Shown here in pieces: positions 8,709 to 17,349 of a DNA stretch of 64,000 bases (position 1 is the first letter of the stretch; every line of letters begins with the position of its first letter). The stretch is taken from the NCBI RefSeq assembly GCF_030818255.1, contig NZ_JAUTAG010000001.1, positions 930,001 to 994,000 of the forward strand, read 5' to 3'. The notes under the pieces are model-generated. The model made no database searches. It had not been told where the DNA came from and saw nothing but the letters and a program-made list of their open reading frames with translations. The DNA comes from Microbacterium sp. SORGH_AS_0969 (GTDB taxonomy: Bacteria; Actinomycetota; Actinomycetes; Actinomycetales; Microbacteriaceae). Position numbers and translations under genes: made by a program.

Positions 8709-9986
8709 TCAGCCGATGGCATCCACCTGAGAGACCCACTGGTCCCACGAGGTCTGGGCGTCCTGCGTGTTCTGATCGACGCGCAGGAGCGCCTTCGACA
8801 TCGCGTCGTTCACCTGGAAGTAGTACTGGCCCTTGAACGGGGTCACCGACACGGCGTTCGCGCGGTTGGTGAAGATCTCACCGATCGCCGCGTCGCCGAA
8901 GTAGGCGTTCTTCGCACCGAGGAGCTCGGGCGACTTCAGCGCGTCGACCTGGCTCGGGAAGGTGCCCGCCTGCTCGAAGAACTTCACCTGCTGCTCGGGA
9001 GAGGTCAGCCAGTCGGCGAGGGCCTGCGCCTCGGCGACGTGCGGGCCGTTGGCGGGGACGGTCAGGTACGAACCGCCCCAGTTGCCGCCGCCGTTGGGGA
9101 AGACGTCGGCGATCTTCCATCCCGAGACCTCGGGAGCGTTGCCCTCGATCTGCGTCAGCATCCAGCCGGGGCAGGAGAGCGTCGCGAACGCGCCGTTCGC
9201 CATGCCCGCGTACCAGTCGGTCGACCACTGCTCGAAGTGCGCCGACTGCGTCTTGCTGGCGTCGAGCGTCTGGGTGTAGATCTTCTTGACCTCGGGGTTG
9301 GTCGTGGCGGTGATCTCTCCCGTGTCGGGGTCCTCGTAAGCCGCCTCGACCTGGTTGATCATGCCCTGGTACACGCTGCTGGCGGAGTCGAAGAACGGCT
9401 TGCCGGTGGCGGCGACGTAGGTGTCGCCCATCTCGAAGTACTTGGACCAATCGCCCTGAAGAGCGGCCGCGACCTCGGCCGGGTCGGAGGGGAGGCCCGC
9501 GGCCTCGAACAGGTCGGCGCGGTAGCAGATGGCCTCCGGGCCGATGTCGGTGCCATAGCCGATGAGGTTGCCGGAGGAGTCGGTCGCGGCCTTCGACTTC
9601 CAGTCGAGCCACCGGTCCTTCAGGTCGTCGGGCACCGGTGCCAGCAGGTCGGAGTACTTCATGACCTCGGGCAGCCAGTCGACCTCGATCGCCTCGATGT
9701 CGGCCAGGCCGGTCTTGCCGAGCTTCTGGAAGTAGTTGGCGCGGGCGTCGTTCGACTTGGCCGCGCGGTTGTGCACGATCTTTACGTTCGGGTGCTCGGC
9801 GGTGTACGCGTTCAGCAGCTCGTCGGTGTAGCCGAAGTCGTTGAAGGTCGCGACGGTGAGGGTGATCTCCTCGTCGCTGCTGCCGGCGGCAGCGCCCCCG
9901 CCGCCGGAGCAACCGGCCAGCACGAGGGCAGAGGTGGAAGCGACGGACGCCGCCAGGGCGACGCGGCGCAGGGCGCGTGATTTCAC
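8709..9986 (-). CDS. cebE: ABC sugar-binding lipoprotein (CebE-like)
   Basis: A 425-residue extracytoplasmic solute-binding protein. The lipobox LVLAGC near residues 21-26 and the glycine/serine-rich linker mark a lipoprotein anchored in the membrane. The body has the family-1 binding-protein pattern (VTATFNDFG-like start, DWLPEVMKYSDLLAPV, NGAFATLSCPGWML). It delivers sugar to the two permeases downstream. The GTG at 9986 is preceded by AAAGGAG. First gene of the operon; the upstream region holds CebR-type operators, so repression relieved by cello-oligosaccharides is likely. Confidence 0.9.
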   Translation of the reverse strand: MKSRALRRVALAASVASTSALVLAGCSGGGGAAAGSSDEEITLTVATFNDFGYTDELLNAYTAEHPNVKIVHNRAAKSNDARANYFQKLGKTGLADIEAIEVDWLPEVMKYSDLLAPVPDDLKDRWLDWKSKAATDSSGNLIGYGTDIGPEAICYRADLFEAAGLPSDPAEVAAALQGDWSKYFEMGDTYVAATGKPFFDSASSVYQGMINQVEAAYEDPDTGEITATTNPEVKKIYTQTLDASKTQSAHFEQWSTDWYAGMANGAFATLSCPGWMLTQIEGNAPEVSGWKIADVFPNGGGNWGGSYLTVPANGPHVAEAQALADWLTSPEQQVKFFEQAGTFPSQVDALKSPELLGAKNAYFGDAAIGEIFTNRANAVSVTPFKGQYYFQVNDAMSKALLRVDQNTQDAQTSWDQWVSQVDAIG

Positions 9987-10045
9987 AGGACACTCCTTTG
10001 TGGTGGATGCGAATCGACAGAGCGATCAGCCCCCGGCCTCGCGTG

Positions 10046-10113
10046 TGGGAGCGCTCTCATCGATTTCGTCGAGAGTATGGGATCGCTCCCACGACGTCAA
10101 GAGAGCGCTCCCA
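10046..10113. promoter_or_regulatory. three CebR-like operator sites
   Basis: Sites at 10046-10059 (TGGGAGCGCTCTCA), 10078-10091 (TGGGATCGCTCCCA) and 10100-10113 (AGAGAGCGCTCCCA). They differ at 1, 1 and 2 positions from TGGGAGCGCTCCCA, the known Streptomyces CebR operator. They lie directly upstream of the sugar-binding protein gene. The repressor gene itself is not recognisable nearby. Confidence 0.8.
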
Positions 10114-10270
10114 CATCGTTACGCGCCGCGCTGTCCCGCAAGGAGCCTCGCGAGACTTCATCGCGCTGACAAACCCACTGCAGCCTGCAATGGAGATGTC
10201 AGCGGGATGCTGTCTCGCGGCCAGATCGCCGAGACCCCGTCCGCGACCGCGGCAGCCGGGGCGCCCTGCG

Positions 10271-10276
10271 TAGAAT
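10271..10276 (+). promoter_or_regulatory. candidate -10 box of purS
   Basis: TAGAAT, 33 bp before the purS start codon, is a good sigma-70-type -10 hexamer. The -35 region is not convincing. Confidence 0.4.
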
Positions 10277-10309
10277 GGGGGCACAACCCCACCGACTTCT
10301 GGAGCTGCT

Positions 10310-10558
10310 GTGCCCACCATCGTCGTTGACGTCATGCCCAAGGCCGAGCTTCTCGACCCCCAGGGGAAGGCCGTCGCCGGCGCCCTGTCGCGTCTGGGTG
10401 AGAACCGCTTCTCCGACGTCCGCATCGGCAAGCGCTTCGAGCTCACCGTCGAGGGCGAGGTCGACGAGGCCACGCTCGCTCGCGCTCGCGAGCTCGCCGA
10501 CGAGATGCTCTCGAACACCGTCATCGAAGACGTCGTCAACATCGAGGTCGTGGAGTGA
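10310..10558 (+). CDS. purS: phosphoribosylformylglycinamidine synthase subunit PurS
   Basis: An 82-residue small subunit of the three-part FGAM synthase (PurS-PurQ-PurL) in purine synthesis. The pattern [18 protein letters not shown] and RIGKRFEL is diagnostic of PurS, and the length is normal. It starts with GTG preceded by GGAG. The stop overlaps the purQ start (GTGGAGTGA). purL is not in the window. Confidence 0.95.
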   Translation: MPTIVVDVMPKAELLDPQGKAVAGALSRLGENRFSDVRIGKRFELTVEGEVDEATLARARELADEMLSNTVIEDVVNIEVVE

Positions 10559-11262
10559 CCGCCCGCATCGGGGTCATCACCTTCCCCGGTTCGCTCGACG
10601 ATCGCGACGCCCAGCGCGCGATCCGTCTCGCGGGCGCCGAGCCGGTTGCGCTCTGGCACGGCGAGCACGACCTGAAGGGCGTCGACGCCCTCGTCCTGCC
10701 CGGTGGGTTCAGCTACGGCGACTACCTGCGCGCCGGCGCGATCGCCGCGTTCGCGCCGATCATGGCCGAGGTCAAAGACGCCGCGAGCAAGGGCATGCCC
10801 GTGCTCGGTATCTGCAACGGCTTCCAGATGCTCGTCGAGGCCCACCTGCTCCCGGGCGGTCTCATCCGCAACGCCCACCAGCAGTTCATCCGCCGCGACC
10901 AGCGCCTGCGCGTCGAGAACGCCTCGACCGCGTGGACGAGCGACTTCACCGAGGGCGAAGAGATCGTCATCCCCCTCAAGAACGCCGACGGCGGCTACAT
11001 CGCGGATGCCGAGACCCTGGCGCGCGTGAACGGCGAGGGCCTCGTCGCCTTCCGGTACCTCGGCGTGAACCCCAACGGATCGCTCGATGACATCGCCGGC
11101 CTGACGAACGAGCGCGGCAACGTGGTCGGCCTGATGCCGCACCCCGAGCACGCGGTCGAGCCGGGCTTCGGCCCGGGCACGTCTGCCGCCATGCGCTCCG
11201 GCGTCGACGGGCTGGGCTTCTTCACCTCGGCGATCTCGGCCGTGGTCTCCGCCGCCGCCTAG
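10555..11262 (+). CDS. purQ: phosphoribosylformylglycinamidine synthase glutaminase subunit PurQ
   Basis: A 235-residue class-I glutamine amidotransferase that supplies ammonia for FGAR amidation. The nucleophile cysteine is in LGICNGFQ, and the His-Glu pair is in MPHPEHAVE; the [11 protein letters not shown] oxyanion region is intact. It overlaps purS by 4 nt, so the two are co-translated. A short ACCGGC/GCCGGT hairpin at about 11283-11300 may end the transcript. Confidence 0.95.
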   Translation: MTARIGVITFPGSLDDRDAQRAIRLAGAEPVALWHGEHDLKGVDALVLPGGFSYGDYLRAGAIAAFAPIMAEVKDAASKGMPVLGICNGFQMLVEAHLLPGGLIRNAHQQFIRRDQRLRVENASTAWTSDFTEGEEIVIPLKNADGGYIADAETLARVNGEGLVAFRYLGVNPNGSLDDIAGLTNERGNVVGLMPHPEHAVEPGFGPGTSAAMRSGVDGLGFFTSAISAVVSAAA

Positions 11263-11437
11263 CCGCACCCGCATTACCGCAGGACCGGCCGCTGCGCCGG
11301 TGGATCATGCGAAATCTCACCCGGGTCACTATCGTTCTCCGTACCCGCATCCCGATATCGCGCTTCCCGACCTCCCCATCGAGCCCGCGGATGGCGAGCC
11401 CGGCACCCGTCGCCGCGCGCCCGGGCGGAGAGAGGAT

Positions 11438-12877
11438 GTGCCGATCGTGGACGTGCCCGAAGGTGGCGATGCGCTTCGCGCGGCGTCGGCGCAGACCCTC
11501 CTGCGCCTCGAGCCCGGACACGGTCAGCCGATCGCCCGCCACCTGACCCTTCTCGCCGAGGTCGATCCGGGGCCTGCGCCGCCCGTCTGGACCGACGCGC
11601 GCGCCGGCGTCCTCGCCAGCATCCTTGCCGCCCGCGCGCGGCGCGACGCCCTCGCGGACGGCCTGGCCCTACCGCAACGCTACTTCGAGGACGGACGCCT
11701 GACACGGCCGGCTTCGATGTCGACCAGCGCGCGCTCGCGTCTGTACGCGAGCGTGAGCGAGTACTGCTCCGCCGCCGGGTGGCCGCAGATCGCGGCACGG
11801 TATGCGGCCGAATCGCTGCTGTTCGCCGAGACGGATGCGCAGCGGTACCGGGCCCACAGCGTGCACGCGCTCGCTCTCGCCCTCAACGCGGAGTACATCG
11901 CCGCCGCGGAGGCAATCGAGCAGGCCCACGCCCTGTTCGCGGCGCACGACTGGCACGACGACGACCTCTCGCACTGTCTGTGCCTCGGAGAGGCGATGCT
12001 CGCTCTCACCCGCGCCGACGTCGGACGTCTCCGCGAACTGGCCGACGCGCTGCAGAGGACGCCGTCCGACCAGCCCTACTGGAACTTCGGTGCGGCGGTC
12101 ATGCGCGTCGCCGCGCACTTCTTCGATCGGGACCTCGCGGCGGGCCTCGCCGAGAGTCGCCGACTGCTCCACGCCTCCGATCGCGCCAGGAGTCCACGGT
12201 TGCAGCGCGACCTCCTGCTCGGGATGCACGCCGACATGCTCGCCCTGCACGGCGAGTTCGACGAAGCGCTGGCCGTGCTCTCGACGGGGGTCACCCAGCC
12301 CGGGCACGCCGTGTGCTTCCCGATGCAGCGGGCGGCGACGCTCCTGCTCACGGGAAGGGAGCGCGAGGTCATCGAATCGACGAACGCCTGCGTCGCGATG
12401 CACGACGAGCACTGCCTGCGCACCCTCACTCCTCTCCTCACCCGCCGCGCCGTCGCCTTCCTTCGCCTGGGCCACCTTCGTCGCGCTACGCAGAGCATGG
12501 AGTCGGCCATCGTGCTCATCGCACGGACGGGCGGATCGCTTATGCCGTTCCTGATGATCCCGAGCGCCGACGCGGCGCGACTGCTCGACCTCGTCGCCGA
12601 AGAGCGCGACGACCTCGCCGAGACCATCACCGCGATGCGCGCCGCCCTCCCGGCGCTGGCTGCACGCCAGTCGATGTCTCCCGCCCTGTCGCCGCTCAGC
12701 CCGGCGGAGCGGGAGCTCGCGGCCCTCCTGCGGACGGATCAGACCACCGCGGAAATCGCTCGCGCGCGCGGGGTGTCGGTGAACACCGTCAAGTCTCAGA
12801 TGCGATCGATCTACAGCAAGCTCGGGGTGTCGAGCCGCGAGGAGGCGGTGGACATCCTCGACGTCCACTCGGACTGA
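11438..12877 (+). CDS. LuxR-type regulator with TPR-like sensor region (copy 1)
   Basis: About 479 residues. The C-terminal 60 residues are a LuxR/GerE helix-turn-helix (LSPAERELAALL, TAEIARARGVSVNTVKSQM, IYSKLGVSSREEAV). The remainder is helical and TPR-like, with no kinase or receiver domain and no ATPase Walker motif. It is closely similar along its length to the next gene, so the pair arose by duplication. The GTG at 11438 was picked by alignment with the paralogue start; the frame is open back to 11300. Target genes are unknown. Confidence 0.75.
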   Translation: MPIVDVPEGGDALRAASAQTLLRLEPGHGQPIARHLTLLAEVDPGPAPPVWTDARAGVLASILAARARRDALADGLALPQRYFEDGRLTRPASMSTSARSRLYASVSEYCSAAGWPQIAARYAAESLLFAETDAQRYRAHSVHALALALNAEYIAAAEAIEQAHALFAAHDWHDDDLSHCLCLGEAMLALTRADVGRLRELADALQRTPSDQPYWNFGAAVMRVAAHFFDRDLAAGLAESRRLLHASDRARSPRLQRDLLLGMHADMLALHGEFDEALAVLSTGVTQPGHAVCFPMQRAATLLLTGREREVIESTNACVAMHDEHCLRTLTPLLTRRAVAFLRLGHLRRATQSMESAIVLIARTGGSLMPFLMIPSADAARLLDLVAEERDDLAETITAMRAALPALAARQSMSPALSPLSPAERELAALLRTDQTTAEIARARGVSVNTVKSQMRSIYSKLGVSSREEAVDILDVHSD

Positions 12878-13128
12878 GGCCACCCGTCGCATCGACCCGC
12901 GTCGATCGATCACGCTCACCCCAGATCCCGCCGTGACAGTGCCGTGAAGTGCGCCCGTGCCCGACACTGAGGCGTATCCTCGCAAATGGACCGCTCACGG
13001 GGGCAGCGGGTTCCGACGATCGCCCGCGGACCCGAAACCGCGCCCGACCGCCGCCCACAGAGGCGCTTTTCCGTATAGCCGTCGCGCACGCTGTGTCCAC
13101 GCGCCCGTGTTCGCCTCTGGAGGGCCTC

Positions 13129-14571
13129 ATGAGCGACCCCGAAAGCTCGACCGATCCCGGCACCGCGTTGCGGGCGGCCGCCGCGCACACCGTCCTGCGC
13201 CTCGAGCCCGGGCACGGCCAACCGCTCGCGCGCCACCTGGCGCTGCTCGCCGAGGCGGAGCCCGGACCCCCTCCGCTGCTGTGGACCGACGCCCGGGCAA
13301 TGATGCTCTCGGCCGTGCTCGTCGCCCGCGCGCGCCACGACGCCCTCGGCGAGGGGCTCGACCTCGTCTCACGCTACTTCGACACCGGCCGACTCACGCG
13401 GCCCGCAGCCCTCTCGGGACCGGTCAGGTCAGGGCTCTTCGCGAGCGTGGCGGAGTACTGCGCCGCCGCGGGGTGGCCGCAGCTCGGCGGGCATTACGCG
13501 GCTGAGGCGTTGTTGTTCGCGGAGACGCCGGGGCAGAGATATCGCGCGCTCAGTGCACAGGCTTTGTGCTTGGGGTTGAATGCCGAATACCCCGCGGCCA
13601 GACGAGCCATCCACGAAGCGTGGGCGATCTTCGGCGCAGAGAGGTGGGGTGCCGCCGACGTCTCGCACTGCCTCTTGCTCGGCGAAGTACTCGTCGCGGT
13701 CAGCCGTGCCGACGTCGAGCGGATGAGAGAGATAGCCGACGAACTCGAGCGCGCGCAGCCCGATAACCCGTATTGGGCGTTCAGCGCCGGAATGGTCCGC
13801 GTCAGCACCACGCTCATCGATCGAGGTGCCACCGCGGGCCTGTCGCAATGCCGCGAGCTGCTGCACGGTTCCGGTCGATCGCGCAGCTTTCGCATCACAC
13901 GCGAGATCCTCCTCGGGGTTTACGCGGACATGCTCGCTTCCCTCGGTGAGTTCGAAGAGGCCCTCGCCGTGATCTCGCACGCCGTGACCCACCCGGGACA
14001 CGCGGTCTGCTTCCCGATGCAACGAGCGGGCGTCCTGCTGCAAATGGGACGCGAGCGCGAACTCATCGACATCACCAACGCCTGCGTGGCCCTGCACGAC
14101 GAACACTGCCTACGCACGCTCACCCCGCTGCTCACTCGGCGGGCGGTCGCCTTCCTGCGTCTGGGGAACGAGAAGCGCGCGGTGCAGAGCATGGAGGCAG
14201 CCGTATTGCTGATCCAGCGAACGGGTGGGTCGCTCACGCCGTTCCTCATGATCCCGCTCTCCGACACCGACCGCCTCCTCGACCTGGTGGCCTCCCATAC
14301 ACCCGACCTGGCTCCCGCCGTCACCGCGACGCGACAGATGCTGCCGCGCGTCGCCGCCTCCTCTCCCTCGGTCGACGCCCTCTCCGCTCTCACGGCCACG
14401 GAGCGCGAACTCGCGCACCTCCTCACCTCGAGCCTGAGCCTGGCCGAGATCGCGCGCGTCCGAAGCGTGTCGACGAATACCGTGAAGTCTCAGGTCCGCT
14501 CGATCTACGGCAAGCTGGGGGTGTCCAGCCGCGAAGAGGCCGTCGGGATCCTGCGGGGTTCCCCGACGTGA
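13129..14571 (+). CDS. LuxR-type regulator with TPR-like sensor region (copy 2)
   Basis: 480 residues, a tandem paralogue of the preceding gene. Shared stretches include LRLEPGHGQP, MQRAGVLLQMGRERELI, NACVALHDEHCLRTL and TGGSLTPFLMIP. The helix-turn-helix is LAEIARVRSVSTNTVKSQ followed by IYGKLGVSSREEAV. The ATG at 13129 has GGAGG upstream. It sits 28 bp before a GntR regulator, but co-regulation is uncertain. Solitary LuxR proteins of this kind are common in actinobacteria with unknown signals. Confidence 0.8.
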   Translation: MSDPESSTDPGTALRAAAAHTVLRLEPGHGQPLARHLALLAEAEPGPPPLLWTDARAMMLSAVLVARARHDALGEGLDLVSRYFDTGRLTRPAALSGPVRSGLFASVAEYCAAAGWPQLGGHYAAEALLFAETPGQRYRALSAQALCLGLNAEYPAARRAIHEAWAIFGAERWGAADVSHCLLLGEVLVAVSRADVERMREIADELERAQPDNPYWAFSAGMVRVSTTLIDRGATAGLSQCRELLHGSGRSRSFRITREILLGVYADMLASLGEFEEALAVISHAVTHPGHAVCFPMQRAGVLLQMGRERELIDITNACVALHDEHCLRTLTPLLTRRAVAFLRLGNEKRAVQSMEAAVLLIQRTGGSLTPFLMIPLSDTDRLLDLVASHTPDLAPAVTATRQMLPRVAASSPSVDALSALTATERELAHLLTSSLSLAEIARVRSVSTNTVKSQVRSIYGKLGVSSREEAVGILRGSPT

Positions 14572-14599
14572 GCCGCCGCTCGACACGAACGAGGAGCCC

Positions 14600-15328
14600 A
14601 TGGCAACGACCGATCAGGATGCCGTCATCGACCGGATCCTGGCTCTGTGGAGCGGCGACCTCGAGACGCTTCCGTCCGAGCCGCGGCTCGCGGAGCTGAC
14701 CGGCGCGAGCCGCGCGTCCGTTCGCGAGGCGCTCGTCCGGCTCGAGGAGCGCGGATACGTGCACCGCACGCAGGGCACCCGCACCACGCCGAATCGTCGA
14801 CTCCCGCACGTGGGTCGTCGGATCGACGAGCAGTTCGACCATTCGCTCTCGATCCGCTCGGCCGGGTACGAGCCGCGGCTCGAGGTCGTGGCATCCGAGG
14901 TCCGGGTTCTTCTGCCCGGCGACCCGCACCGCTACGACGACCTGCCCGACGGCACGCGCGTCTTCCGAACGGTGAAGGTCTGGAGCGTTGACGGAACGCC
15001 CTACGCCCTCGCGGAGGACCTCGTGCCTCTTGCTCGCGACATCGACCTCGACCCGCACCGACCCGTGTTCGAGCTGGCCGAGGAGGCCAATGGCATCCAT
15101 GTCGCGTGGGAGACGCTCTGGGTCGACGCGGTCGCGCTCGATGCCGCGCGCGCGGAGCTGCTGTCGACCGAGCCCGGCGTGCCGGTGGTCGAGATGACGT
15201 ACTGCGGCTACGGCACGGGCGACACGGTCGGGTACTGGTCGCGCGAAGTGCAGGTCGCGGCGCCGGCGGGACTGCGCAACGCCTTGATCCGTCGAGTACG
15301 GCACGATCGGGGCGTTTCGGGGTCGTAA
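14600..15328 (+). CDS. GntR/HutC-type transcriptional regulator
   Basis: A 242-residue regulator. The N-terminal winged helix is LPSEPRLAELTGASRASVREAL; the rest is a UTRA ligand-binding domain of normal size. The ATG has GAGGAG upstream. A perfect inverted repeat just after the gene, overlapping the promoter of the next gene, is its likely operator. It probably represses the three-gene run that follows, responding to a purine-derived or hydroxyacid ligand (inference from neighbours). Confidence 0.85.
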   Translation: MATTDQDAVIDRILALWSGDLETLPSEPRLAELTGASRASVREALVRLEERGYVHRTQGTRTTPNRRLPHVGRRIDEQFDHSLSIRSAGYEPRLEVVASEVRVLLPGDPHRYDDLPDGTRVFRTVKVWSVDGTPYALAEDLVPLARDIDLDPHRPVFELAEEANGIHVAWETLWVDAVALDAARAELLSTEPGVPVVEMTYCGYGTGDTVGYWSREVQVAAPAGLRNALIRRVRHDRGVSGS

Positions 15329-15341
15329 CGAGGTCGTAAAC
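15325..15341. promoter_or_regulatory. weak GlnR-like motif before the ureidoglycolate lyase gene
   Basis: GTAAC, six bases, then GTAAAC resembles the actinobacterial GlnR half-site GTnAC-N6-GAAAC. It overlaps the end of the GntR gene. One base differs from the consensus, so it could be chance. Confidence 0.25.
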
Positions 15342-15342
15342 G

Positions 15343-15375
15343 TGTCAGACAAGATGGGACAAAACTTGTCTGACA
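15343..15375. promoter_or_regulatory. operator with perfect 11-bp inverted repeat
   Basis: TGTCAGACAAG (15343-15353) and CTTGTCTGACA (15365-15375) are exact inverted copies separated by 11 bp. The right arm abuts a TATAGC -10-like hexamer (15378-15383) and GGGACA lies 16 bp further up. The -10 is so near the ATG at 15392 that the mRNA may be leaderless. The upstream GntR protein is the obvious ligand. Confidence 0.75.
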
Positions 15376-15391
15376 GGTATAGCTTCGTGGC

Positions 15392-15880
15392 ATGCCCGAG
15401 ACCCTCACCCCCCACGCACTCGCCGCCGAGACCGTCACCGCCGAGAACTTCGCCCCGTTCGGCGTCATCCTCACGCCGATGGCCGACGGCACGCCCTTCA
15501 CGTCCGAGGAGGCCGTGCTCGACGTCTCGGGTGGCATCCCGCGCTTCTACCTGATGTCACTCGACGACAAGAAGCCCGAGTTCGTGCGCGTCACGCGTCA
15601 CCTCGAGACGACCCAGACGCTCATGGCGGTCGGCGACGTCGAGTGGACGATCGCCGTCGCACCCAAGGGCATCGACGAGCCGACGCTCGACGACCTGCGC
15701 GCGTTCCGCATCCCGCCGCGCACCGCGATCACGATGCTCAAGGGCACGTGGCACGCGGGCCCGTTCTTCGACGAGCCCAGCATGGACTTCGTCAACCTCG
15801 AACTCGACGACACCAACGTCACCGACCACCACAACTTCCGACTCGACGACGCGTACGGCGTGCGGGTCGTCGTCGAGTGA
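15392..15880 (+). CDS. ureidoglycolate lyase-like protein
   Basis: A 162-residue protein of the ureidoglycolate lyase (AllA) family, which cleaves ureidoglycolate to glyoxylate and urea in allantoin breakdown. Family features include AENFAPFGVIL, the VTRHLETTQTLM histidine region and MLKGTWHAGPF. There is no clear ribosome binding site, in line with a leaderless transcript. It overlaps the next gene by GTGA. No allantoinase or allantoate enzymes are nearby, so the true substrate may be a related ureido or hydroxy acid. Confidence 0.75.
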   Translation: MPETLTPHALAAETVTAENFAPFGVILTPMADGTPFTSEEAVLDVSGGIPRFYLMSLDDKKPEFVRVTRHLETTQTLMAVGDVEWTIAVAPKGIDEPTLDDLRAFRIPPRTAITMLKGTWHAGPFFDEPSMDFVNLELDDTNVTDHHNFRLDDAYGVRVVVE

Positions 15881-17349
15881 ACACGCTCGAACCGCGCCCC
15901 GACGCAGCCGCCCGCCTGGCCGCCCTCGAGCGCGAAGCGGCGCACCAGGAGCGACTGAGCGCCGGCGACGAGCGGGCGTGGGTCGGCGAGAGCGACGGCG
16001 AGCACCCGGTCGTCATCGTCGGCGCCGGCCAAGCCGGGCTCGTGCTCGCGCGCGGACTCCGGCGGCGCGGGATCGACGACGTCGTCGTGATCGACGCCGC
16101 CCCGGTCGACGCCACCGGTCCGTGGACGACCTACGCGCGCATGCACACGCTGCGCACCCCCAAGGACATCGCCTGGCCGACCTGGGATGTTCCCGCGGTG
16201 AGCCCTCGCGCCTGGTTCGAAGCCGTCTACGGCGAAGACGCGTGGGAGGCCATCGCGTTCTTCCCCACGGTCGCGTGGCAGGGCTTCTTGCAGTGGTACC
16301 GGGTCGTCTCAGGCATCGAGGTGGTCGGGTCCACCCGCGTCGGCGCGATCCGCCCGACCGAGCCCGACGGTCCGCTGCGCATGCACCTCGACGGACCCGA
16401 CGGCTCCTGGGTGCTGCTGGCCCGCCACGTCGTGCTCGCGACCGGCATCGAGGGGGCGGGCGGACGCCACATCCCGGCGCTCCTCGGTGACATCCCGTCC
16501 GACCGCGTGCACCACACGCACGACGACATCGACTTCGCCGCTCTCGCGGGCCTGCGGATCGGCATCCTGGGGGCGGGCACGGGCGCATTCGACAACGCCG
16601 CGACCGCCCTCGAGCACGGCGCGGCCTCCGTCAACGTGCACATGCGACGCCCCGCCATGCCGCAGGTCAGCCCGTACCGCTGGATGGAGTTCGCCGGCCT
16701 CATCGAGAACTACGGTTCGTTCACCGACGAGCAGAAGTGGGCGTTCAACGTCCACCTCTCGGCCGTCGACCAGCCCGCGACGCAGAACGCGATCTGGCGC
16801 GCGCACGCCTTCGACGGCTTCCGATTCCTCACCGCTTCGCCGTGGCAGAGCGTCGAGTGGGACGGCAGCGACATCGTCGTGACGACGCCGCATGGCATCC
16901 ATCGTTATGACGTCGTCTTCGCCGCGACGGGGATCGTGGCCGACCTGGCTCGACGCCCGGAGCTCTCAGCGGTGGCCGCGGATGCCACCCTCTGGAGCGA
17001 TCGCCTCAGCCCCGAGGCCGCGGCGCAGAACCCGGGGCTCGCCGCGTTCCCCTACCTCGACGACGACTTCGGCCTCGTGGACCGCCGCGGAGGGGAAGCG
17101 CTGTCGCGGATCCACCTGTTCAACCACGGCGCGCGGATCAGCCAGGGGATGCTGAGCCATCAGATCCCGGGTCTCGTGGGCGGGGCGACGAAGCTCGCCG
17201 CCGCGCTCTCGCGGCGTCTTTTCGCGCAGCGCTCCGACGAACTGCTGGCCGAGTACCTCGCCTACGACGTGCCCGTGGGCGTTCACGTCGGCCGACGCGC
17301 GCAACCCGCCTCCACGGGCGAGACGCCGGCGGTAGCGTTCTCGGGATGA
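15877..17349 (+). CDS. FAD/NAD(P)-binding flavoprotein oxidoreductase
   Basis: A 490-residue flavoprotein. VVIVGAGQAGLVLARGL is an N-terminal FAD-binding fold, and RIGILGAGTGAFDNAATAL in the middle is a second Rossmann motif for NAD(P)H. The arrangement is like flavin monooxygenases and pyridine-nucleotide reductases. It overlaps both neighbours (GTGA upstream, ATGA downstream), so the three genes form one translational unit under the GntR operator. The substrate is not evident; oxidation of a purine-derived compound is a guess. Confidence 0.75.
   Translation: MNTLEPRPDAAARLAALEREAAHQERLSAGDERAWVGESDGEHPVVIVGAGQAGLVLARGLRRRGIDDVVVIDAAPVDATGPWTTYARMHTLRTPKDIAWPTWDVPAVSPRAWFEAVYGEDAWEAIAFFPTVAWQGFLQWYRVVSGIEVVGSTRVGAIRPTEPDGPLRMHLDGPDGSWVLLARHVVLATGIEGAGGRHIPALLGDIPSDRVHHTHDDIDFAALAGLRIGILGAGTGAFDNAATALEHGAASVNVHMRRPAMPQVSPYRWMEFAGLIENYGSFTDEQKWAFNVHLSAVDQPATQNAIWRAHAFDGFRFLTASPWQSVEWDGSDIVVTTPHGIHRYDVVFAATGIVADLARRPELSAVAADATLWSDRLSPEAAAQNPGLAAFPYLDDDFGLVDRRGGEALSRIHLFNHGARISQGMLSHQIPGLVGGATKLAAALSRRLFAQRSDELLAEYLAYDVPVGVHVGRRAQPASTGETPAVAFSG

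Noticed and set aside
12885-12905. Terminator after the first LuxR-type gene
   Set aside because: ATCGAC-CCGC-GTCGAT is only a 6-bp stem and not convincing on its own.
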